Assembly: GCA_007132495.1 (NCBI GenBank)
Contig: SLOL01000121.1
Coordinates: 1 to 38,976 of the forward strand
DNA from: Balneolales bacterium
GTDB lineage: Bacteria; Bacteroidota; Rhodothermia; Balneolales; Natronogracilivirgulaceae
Reading direction: 5' to 3'
DNA length: 38,976 nt
Shown here piece after piece: positions 33,885 through 38,976 of the stretch. The notes under the pieces were generated by a model. That model was not told the origin of the DNA, did not search any database, and saw only the letters and a list, made by a program, of their open reading frames with translations. Positions within the stretch are counted from its first letter, which is position 1; the number at the start of each line of letters is the position of its first letter. The position numbers and the translations under genes are program-made.

Positions 33885-33965
33885 GAATACCGGGGAAATC
33901 CTTTGCAAATTCCCGGGGTAATGTAGTGTATGACCCCGGGGGGCTGAATATACCCCCCGGTATTC
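33885..33965. terminator. large GC-rich hairpin between convergent genes
   Basis: Outer perfect stem GAATACCGGGG (33885-33895) with CCCCGGTATTC (33955-33965). Inside it CCGGGGGG (33936-33943) pairs with CCCCCCGG (33953-33960) over a 9-base loop; the two foldings share bases and may compete. It lies between the S9 gene ending at 33859 and the HiPIP gene ending at 34001 on the other strand, the right place for a bidirectional terminator, though no clear U-tract follows. Confidence 0.6.
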
Positions 33966-34000
33966 AGTGCATACCAATAACTGTCGGTTCCGGGAACGGA

Positions 34001-34339
34001 TTACGACATGGGCACCCAGGAGTTGCACCATCCGGCCGGGTGGACCGGGCCGGCAAACAGCGTGCAACCACCGCATTGGGGACCGTGTTCGTCGGCAACC
34101 CAGTATTCGCAATTGTCACACCGTTCATCGGGAATCGGTGTCTCGGCAGTGTACTCCAGGGTTTCGCGAAGCTGAATATCGGATTCGCTAAGGCCCGACA
34201 GGTCGGCGCAAGGATCGTCAACTGCTTCTTCGCCATTGCCGCATCCTTTGAGGAAGACTCCGGCTCCGGCGCCTGCCAACCCCAACATGGAAAGTTTGCC
34301 CAGAAAAGCTTTTCTGCTAAGGGAATTATCTTTACTCAT
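34001..34339 (-). CDS. high-potential iron-sulfur protein (HiPIP)
   Basis: 112 residues from the ATG at 34339 (a longer frame from 34381 adds 14 unlikely residues). HiPIPs are small periplasmic electron carriers with one [4Fe-4S] cluster. The cysteine pattern fits: Cys74-x2-Cys77-x14-Cys92-x12-Cys105, with the family's Gly-Trp-Cys-Asn-Ser-Trp end; Cys89 is extra. The N-terminus Ser-Arg-Lys-Ala-Phe-Leu followed by an Ala/Gly-rich hydrophobic segment resembles a Tat signal with Arg-Lys in place of Arg-Arg, and Leu-Lys-Gly-Cys33 may be a lipobox. The likely partner is a respiratory chain complex; none is encoded nearby. Confidence 0.85.
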   Translation of the reverse strand: MSKDNSLSRKAFLGKLSMLGLAGAGAGVFLKGCGNGEEAVDDPCADLSGLSESDIQLRETLEYTAETPIPDERCDNCEYWVADEHGPQCGGCTLFAGPVHPAGWCNSWVPMS

Positions 34340-34388
34340 ATCAATAGTTCTAAGTTTTAGGGGACACAATACATGGTACAACTGATCA

Positions 34389-34790
34389 TCAGATTATCAC
34401 ACCGGATAACGAATGTAACATAACACCTGCTGCGAGTAATACAAAACTTAAAATTAAAAGAATCAGCCGGAAACGGGTAGAGAAAAATATCGGCCGCATC
34501 AACAGGCCGTAGCTCCAGTGGTGCCGGTCCAGCCAGTCATGGTAATGAGAGCGGTGCAGTGCTCCGAGTGCCATGGTCACATGACCGTGAAGAATGGTCA
34601 GGGTAAATGAAAACGAAAAACAGAACGTGCCGATATACAGCAGCTCTTCGGCGATATTGAAATTAATTCCAACTACCAGATACGGCCACGCAAACAGAAT
34701 AAAGAGAAGGGGTGTCAGAAGAATGTTAATCCAGCTGATTCTCCGGAAATTCTGTTCACTCAATTCTGCCCGGCTTGCCATCATATACAT
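34389..34790 (-). CDS. small integral membrane protein, unknown
   Basis: 133 residues from the ATG at 34790, 13 bp after the M28 peptidase stop; an earlier ATG would overlap that gene. Four hydrophobic helices are visible, about residues 20-40, 45-68, 70-85 and 108-130, joined by a His-rich loop (His-Arg-Ser-His-Tyr-His-Asp-Trp-Leu-Asp-Arg-His-His). The His loop could bind metal or haem. I recognise no family. It lies on the same strand between the M28 peptidase and HiPIP genes, 49 bp before the latter. Confidence 0.6.
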   Translation of the reverse strand: MYMMASRAELSEQNFRRISWINILLTPLLFILFAWPYLVVGINFNIAEELLYIGTFCFSFSFTLTILHGHVTMALGALHRSHYHDWLDRHHWSYGLLMRPIFFSTRFRLILLILSFVLLAAGVMLHSLSGVII

Positions 34791-34803
34791 AAAGGCGAAT
34801 GAT

Positions 34804-36474
34804 TTATAGATTAACAGCGGCGTTCCGGATGGCTTCCAGACGTGCCTGTTCAAACTCGTCACCGGGTACCCATTGGCGCATGGTCTCTTCATTGGCAATG
34901 CGCTTGCCCAGGAGATATACCAGTTTCAGGTCTTCCACGGCCCCGGAAAGGTCCCACCATTCGTGAATGCGGTCGTGAACCGTATGATAGATGAGGTCGC
35001 GGTATTCGGCCACCTGCTCATCGTAGTTATCAGGTTTATCGACATAGTCGCTACCCGGGTTGGGATAGAATGCCGGAATCCCCTGGCGGGCGAAAGAGAA
35101 GTGGTCGGAGCGATAGTACAATCCCTGTTCAGGACGCTGGTCCGGTTTTACACGGCGTCCGAGCCGGGTGGCTTCCTCATCCAGCAGATCGTCGATATTC
35201 GAGCGGCCATAGCCAATGGCAACAATATCCCGGGTTTCCCCGAAAATATTGGTGGCATCCAGGTTGATGTTGGCCGAGATACGGCCGGCGTGTACGGGCG
35301 GATTTTCAGCAAAATACCCGGATCCGAGCAGTCCGGACTCTTCGGCGGTGACGGTGACAAAATAGAGGGTGCGCCGAATCTCATCGGGATCCTGTGCATA
35401 GAGGCGTGCCAGATTGATTGCCAGGCTTACCCCGGTGGCATTGTCCCATGCACCGTTGAAAACCGAATCGCTCTCTACCGGATCGCCGAAGCCGAGGTGG
35501 TCGTGGTGAGCGGAAAATACGACCGCTTCATCAGACAGAACGGGGTCCTCTCCCGGAAGTTTTCCGACCACATTCCGGCCCTCTATGGAGCGGTAATCGG
35601 CAGTCAGGTCAATATCCAGCCTAACATCTCCCAACGGTATCGGTTCAAAATCGGGATCTTCGGCCGCCTCCAGCATCTTATCCAGGTCATAACCGGCCAT
35701 TTCGAACAGCTGACGACTCCGGTCATGGGTTAACCATCCTTCAAATTCGGTATTGTGTTCTGTCTCGTCATAAACAAAAAATCGTTCCAGTGACCAGCTG
35801 TTACGCACCACATCCCAACCGTATCCGGCGGTTTCATCGGTATGGATGATGATTGCGCCAAGGGCCCCCTTTTCAATGGCCTGCTCATACTTGTAGGTCC
35901 AGCGTCCGTAGTACAGCCGGTTTCCGCCGTCGAAGCGGTCTTCGTGTGTGACGGGGTTGAAATTTTTGAATACGAGGATCTTTCCGGAGACATCGGTATC
36001 CTTGAAGTCGTCCCACTGCTCTTCGGGTGCCTCGATGCCGTATCCGACATAGACCAGTTCGGCATCCCGTAAGGAGACGTTCTCCTGCACATGCGCCGGC
36101 CATGCCATCATGTCGTCCTGGTAGGTCAGGTCAACGGATCGATCTCCATGCAATGTAAGTTCAGCGATGTTGGTTGACTGTCCCATCAGCGGTACCGCCT
36201 GGGTCCAGGATTCGTTGGGCATACCGGGTTCAAGGCCTGCTTCCCGGAATTGTTCGGTGATATATTCCACAGTCATCTCTTCATAAACGGTTCCGGGAGT
36301 TCGCCCTCCGAATTCGTTCGATGCAAGTACCTCAACGTGTTCCAGGATATGATCTTCGGTCAATTCCCCGGGCAGGATGTCTCTTTCCGTCGGGGGTGTG
36401 CATGAGGTGATGACCAGGAGGGCCGTGAAGAAAATAGTAATGGAAGTTGCGTGAATGATTTTCGGCAGGTTCAT
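34804..36474 (-). CDS. M28 family zinc aminopeptidase, lipoprotein
   Basis: 556 residues. Lipoprotein signal ends in Val-Ile-Thr-Ser-Cys. An inserted protease-associated (PA)-like domain spans about 110-290. The M28 catalytic core follows: Ala-His323-His-Asp325-His-Leu-Gly, Gly-Ala-Trp-Asp-Asn-Ala-Thr-Gly, Thr-Ala-Glu-Glu-Ser-Gly-Leu-Leu-Gly-Ser, Asn-Leu-Asp-Ala-Thr and Arg-Ser-Asp-His-Phe-Ser-Phe, supplying the two-zinc ligands and the catalytic Glu. Such enzymes take single residues from peptide N-termini outside the cytoplasm. It starts 7 bp after the stop of ald, so the two are likely one transcript. Confidence 0.93.
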   Translation of the reverse strand: MNLPKIIHATSITIFFTALLVITSCTPPTERDILPGELTEDHILEHVEVLASNEFGGRTPGTVYEEMTVEYITEQFREAGLEPGMPNESWTQAVPLMGQSTNIAELTLHGDRSVDLTYQDDMMAWPAHVQENVSLRDAELVYVGYGIEAPEEQWDDFKDTDVSGKILVFKNFNPVTHEDRFDGGNRLYYGRWTYKYEQAIEKGALGAIIIHTDETAGYGWDVVRNSWSLERFFVYDETEHNTEFEGWLTHDRSRQLFEMAGYDLDKMLEAAEDPDFEPIPLGDVRLDIDLTADYRSIEGRNVVGKLPGEDPVLSDEAVVFSAHHDHLGFGDPVESDSVFNGAWDNATGVSLAINLARLYAQDPDEIRRTLYFVTVTAEESGLLGSGYFAENPPVHAGRISANINLDATNIFGETRDIVAIGYGRSNIDDLLDEEATRLGRRVKPDQRPEQGLYYRSDHFSFARQGIPAFYPNPGSDYVDKPDNYDEQVAEYRDLIYHTVHDRIHEWWDLSGAVEDLKLVYLLGKRIANEETMRQWVPGDEFEQARLEAIRNAAVNL

Positions 36475-36481
36475 AGGTGAT

Positions 36482-37702
36482 TTAGATCCGGCTGGCGATC
36501 AGCATTTCGATGTCACGGTAAGGGAGGTCGAAAAACTGGGCCAGTGATTTTTTGGTGAGTTGGTTTTTGTAGACATAGGTGCCGTTACGGAGGCTGACAT
36601 TGGTCCATAACGCTTCCCGGATGCCGCCGGCGTCGCCGATATCCAGCAGAAAGGGAACCAGCAGGTTGTTCAGTGCCGAGGTGGCGGTCCGGGCGGCATT
36701 GGAGGGGATATTGGGGACGCAATAGTGTACCACGCCGGCTTCAATAAATACGGGGTCGGAGTGTGTGGTCATATGGCTGGATTCAATACATCCTCCCTGG
36801 TCAATGACGGCATCCACGATGACACTACCCTCTTTCATGACCTCGACCATGTCGCGTGTCACCCAGCAGGGGGCACGGTGACCTTCGACCATGGCGGCTC
36901 CGATGACCACATCGGCCACTTTGAGGGCCGAGGAGATATATTGATGGGTGGCCATGGCGGTGATGATACGCCGGTCAAGCGAGTTTTCCAGACGCCGAAG
37001 CTGAGCCAGGTCATTGTCCATGACGAAAACCTGGGCACCGTATCCGAGCGCGGTGCGGGCGGCATATTCGGCTATGATACCGGCCCCGAGAATAACCACG
37101 GTGGCCGGCGGGACACCGGAGATGCCCCCGAGCATGATACCCTGGCCGTCCTGGTTGTTTTCCAGGTAGTGGGCGGCGATTTGGATGGACATCGAACCGG
37201 TAATCTCATGCATCATACGGACAATAGGAAAACTGTTGTCCGGGGATTTGATGAACTCAAAGCCGATTCCGGTGATATTTTTCTTCATCAATTCCCTGAA
37301 ATAGCGCTCGTTGGTGATTCCCAGATGGAGTGCGGAGATGATGATCTGGTCGGGCTGGAGCAGCTCGTGTTCCTCGTCATCAGGCGGGGCTACTTTCAGT
37401 ATGATTTCGGATCGTTTATAGAGTTCTTCAGCCGTCCATGCAACAGAGGCGCCGGCATCGGAATACTCATGATCGGGGAATCGCGCATCCTTTCCGGCAC
37501 CGGCCTCAATGCAGACTTCATGGCCATTGGCTATCAGGTCGGCAACGCCACCGGGGGTCACGGCCAGGCGACGCTCATCCTTGGAACGTTCCCGGGGTAA
37601 CCCTATCTTCATGCTGACGCGGGTGCCTGTGCGTTCTTCGGGTTTTTCCAGCGTCTTGAGCCCGAATTGCTGCGCCACCTGATAGGGATTCATTATTTCC
37701 AT
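36482..37702 (-). CDS. ald: alanine dehydrogenase
   Basis: 406 residues, a cytoplasmic NAD-dependent enzyme interconverting L-alanine and pyruvate plus ammonia. Family marks: Lys-Ile-Gly-Leu-Pro-Arg-Glu-Arg, Asp-Glu-Arg-Arg-Leu-Ala-Val-Thr-Pro-Gly-Gly-Val near 43-53, a substrate His in Ala-Leu-His-Leu-Gly, the Rossmann loop Ile-Leu-Gly-Ala-Gly-Ile-Ile-Ala-Glu-Tyr-Ala-Ala near 200, and Val-Asp-Ala-Val-Ile-Asp-Gln-Gly-Gly. It is about 35 residues longer than the Bacillus type because of an N-terminal extension. It heads the ald-M28 peptidase unit and is divergent from ksgA. Together with the peptidases it fits amino-acid catabolism. Confidence 0.93.
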   Translation of the reverse strand: MEIMNPYQVAQQFGLKTLEKPEERTGTRVSMKIGLPRERSKDERRLAVTPGGVADLIANGHEVCIEAGAGKDARFPDHEYSDAGASVAWTAEELYKRSEIILKVAPPDDEEHELLQPDQIIISALHLGITNERYFRELMKKNITGIGFEFIKSPDNSFPIVRMMHEITGSMSIQIAAHYLENNQDGQGIMLGGISGVPPATVVILGAGIIAEYAARTALGYGAQVFVMDNDLAQLRRLENSLDRRIITAMATHQYISSALKVADVVIGAAMVEGHRAPCWVTRDMVEVMKEGSVIVDAVIDQGGCIESSHMTTHSDPVFIEAGVVHYCVPNIPSNAARTATSALNNLLVPFLLDIGDAGGIREALWTNVSLRNGTYVYKNQLTKKSLAQFFDLPYRDIEMLIASRI

Positions 37703-37728
37703 GTACCGGCGATTTTATGAGAAATTGA

Positions 37729-37767
37729 GGTGCACATTATAATAATGTCTTAAAAAACCTCAAATTA
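37729..37767. promoter_or_regulatory. AT-rich inverted repeat between ald and ksgA
   Basis: TTGAGGT and ACCTCAA form a 7-bp inverted repeat flanking the centre CATTATAATAATG, itself nearly palindromic. It lies in the 164-bp divergent region and could be an operator or promoter spacer for ald. No regulator is assigned. Confidence 0.3.
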
Positions 37768-37866
37768 CACAAAAAATATGTCAGACGGAGACATTTCAGG
37801 AGAAAATCGTAGCTTTCTTTGCAGAAAAACGATGGAGGCATCCGTGGACGTATTCCGGAAATCATT

Positions 37867-38676
37867 ATGACGATAAGTCCTAAAAAATCACTTGGTCAGC
37901 ATTTTTTGGCGGACCGGAATGTGGCGGCGAAGATCGTGCATGCCATTGAAGCAGAACGCCATGACCGGGTGTTGGAAATTGGACCCGGAACCGGCGCGCT
38001 CACCGGATTACTTGTTGAAAAATTCGATGATGTGCATGTTTTTGAGGTGGACCGGAGGGCGGTCGCGGTAATCGAAGAGGCTTTTCCCGGCGTGAATATC
38101 CATCCCGTAAGCTTTCTGGATGTCGATTTGGCAGCATTTGCAAGGGAGCGCGGGAGCAGGCCGTTTATAGTGGGGAACCTGCCCTATTTCCTGACCAGTC
38201 CCATTCTGTTTCATGTCATGGATCAGGGAGACCAGGTCAGCCAGGCGGTGTTCATGATTCAGCGGGAAGTGGCACAGCGGCTGGTGGCGCGTCCGCGCAC
38301 CAAGGAGTACGGTATTTTGAGTGTGCAGGCACAGGTTCTCGGCCGGGTGGAGCTGCTTTTTGCGGTATCCCGGCATGTTTTTCGTCCGCCGCCCAATGTT
38401 GAGAGCGCCGTGATTTCATGGCGGCCCGGCAATGACCGCTATCCGGGATCGATAGCGGATTTGCCGGTACCGTTGAATGTATTCAAGAACGTGGTCCGGA
38501 CCGCCTTCCAGCAACGGCGCAAGCGATTGTCCAATGCCCTCAAGTCGCTTTTCGGCTCGGATTTTCCGGACGGGTTTGATGCCGGTCGCAGAGCTGAGGA
38601 ACTTCGCCCGGAAGAATTTGTCGAACTAGCTGTACATTTGTATGACTCTTGCAGGGCAGATGGCAAACGGATATGA
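37867..38676 (+). CDS. rsmA: 16S rRNA (adenine1518/1519-N6)-dimethyltransferase KsgA/RsmA
   Basis: 269 residues from the ATG at 37867; an upstream TTG would add 16 residues that do not fit the family. Dimethylates two adenosines in the 3' hairpin of 16S rRNA during small-subunit assembly. Motifs: Lys-Ser-Leu-Gly-Gln-His-Phe-Leu near the start, S-adenosylmethionine loop Glu-Ile-Gly-Pro-Gly-Thr-Gly-Ala-Leu-Thr, and Val-Gly-Asn-Leu-Pro-Tyr-Phe-Leu-Thr-Ser-Pro-Ile with the target-base Asn-Leu-Pro-Tyr. The C-terminal helical domain is complete (Gln-Gln-Arg-Arg-Lys-Arg-Leu). Length is typical. Confidence 0.95.
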   Translation: MTISPKKSLGQHFLADRNVAAKIVHAIEAERHDRVLEIGPGTGALTGLLVEKFDDVHVFEVDRRAVAVIEEAFPGVNIHPVSFLDVDLAAFARERGSRPFIVGNLPYFLTSPILFHVMDQGDQVSQAVFMIQREVAQRLVARPRTKEYGILSVQAQVLGRVELLFAVSRHVFRPPPNVESAVISWRPGNDRYPGSIADLPVPLNVFKNVVRTAFQQRRKRLSNALKSLFGSDFPDGFDAGRRAEELRPEEFVELAVHLYDSCRADGKRI

Positions 38677-38808
38677 GCTTTACCGGATCGCCATTGGTGA
38701 AGAAGATTTCCTGCATCAGCAGGTGGAAGACTATCGCCGGCGGTTTGACGAATACCGGAGACCGAAGGAGTTACACCCGAACCGAGACGTTAGGCCCCGT
38801 TCATCGCC

Positions 38809-38976
38809 TCAAATATCACAAACTTGTACACCGTGCGCCAGTGCCTCCATGGGATCATCCCATGTCGGGATGAATTCCTGGCCGACATATCCGTCGAATC
38901 CCGTTTCATGAATGGCACGCATGATCGCCGGATAGTAAAGTTCCTGGGTTTCGTCGATTTCATTTCTGCCCGGAAC
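38809..38976 (-). CDS. hydroxypyruvate isomerase-like TIM barrel protein, partial
   Basis: C-terminal 55 residues only; the gene continues beyond the right edge. The frame is open to the edge and ends in TGA at 38809-38811. The text [13 protein letters not shown], then Tyr-Pro-Ala-Ile-Met-Arg-Ala-Ile, [10 protein letters not shown] and a final Val-Cys-Asp-Ile match the end of Hyi-type sugar isomerases/epimerases, including the late metal-ligand Glu in Gly-Gln-Glu-Phe. It probably isomerises a small sugar or hydroxypyruvate. It converges with ksgA across 132 bp. Confidence 0.8.
   Translation of the reverse strand, partial: VPGRNEIDETQELYYPAIMRAIHETGFDGYVGQEFIPTWDDPMEALAHGVQVCDI

Noticed and set aside
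36725-37600. 291-residue open frame on the plus strand inside ald
   Set aside because: Antisense shadow; Gly/His/Asp-rich as expected from reversing the dehydrogenase codons.
38642-38911. 89-residue open frame overlapping the end of ksgA (with a second frame starting at the ATGA overlap at 38673)
   Set aside because: The first ~45 residues look plausible, but the frame runs into the antisense end of the isomerase-like gene, and neither frame has a recognisable family. Could be a truncated gene, but support is too weak.

Overview
The window reads as one stretch of chromosome from a Gram-negative, probably marine or halotolerant member of the FCB group; Balneolota/Rhodothermota is my best guess. 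The guess rests on very acidic exported proteins, many lipoprotein and Sec signal peptides, the gene repertoire (several S9 peptidases, GH106- and DUF4038-type glycosidases, a RmuC, a high-potential iron-sulfur protein) and weak or absent Shine-Dalgarno sites before many genes. No ribosomal RNA, tRNA, CRISPR array, phage module or transposase gene was seen.

Layout. 1-4.0 kb: an exported RraA-like aldolase-fold protein, a BASS-family transporter and a lipoprotein joining a lamin-tail domain to an SdiA-regulated-type propeller. 4.1-10.2 kb: a DPP IV-like S9 peptidase, a small unknown protein, MsrA and a second S9 peptidase. 10.2-19.2 kb: a small unknown reverse gene, then a glycoside-hydrolase block: GH30 on the plus strand facing a three-gene minus-strand run (DUF5060/DUF4038, clan GH-A-like, GH106-like). 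19.4-23.3 kb: minus-strand run rmuC, gamma-glutamyltransferase and a sugar isomerase/epimerase gene that lacks its middle. 23.4-25.9 kb: tandem AP2-like protein, PNPOx-fold protein, Smr protein and an iodotyrosine-deiodinase-like nitroreductase. 26-31 kb: potassium handling, trkA-trkH facing away from an RCK-gated channel gene. 31-34 kb: third S9 peptidase. 34-38.9 kb: HiPIP, small membrane protein, M28 peptidase, alanine dehydrogenase, ksgA and the C-terminal end of a hydroxypyruvate-isomerase-like gene that runs off the right edge.

How it fits together. Three S9 peptidases, an M28 peptidase, a gamma-glutamyltransferase and alanine dehydrogenase suggest growth on peptides and amino acids. 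The glycosidase block adds a plant- or algal-type polysaccharide, and the trkA/trkH/channel group fits life with variable salt. These links are inference from gene content.

The most unusual signal is non-coding. A roughly 90-100 bp palindromic element with terminal inverted repeats and inner hairpins occurs about five times in intergenic DNA (near 7.3, 10.55, 10.65, 19.25 and 29.1 kb). Separate short tandem arrays (7, 20, about 23 and about 46 bp periods) sit between genes, and repeat-like insertions lie inside two coding regions. Other points of interest are the isomerase gene with an in-frame central deletion and a deiodinase homologue that keeps the substrate-binding Glu-Tyr-Lys set at the spacing I recall for mammalian IYD.
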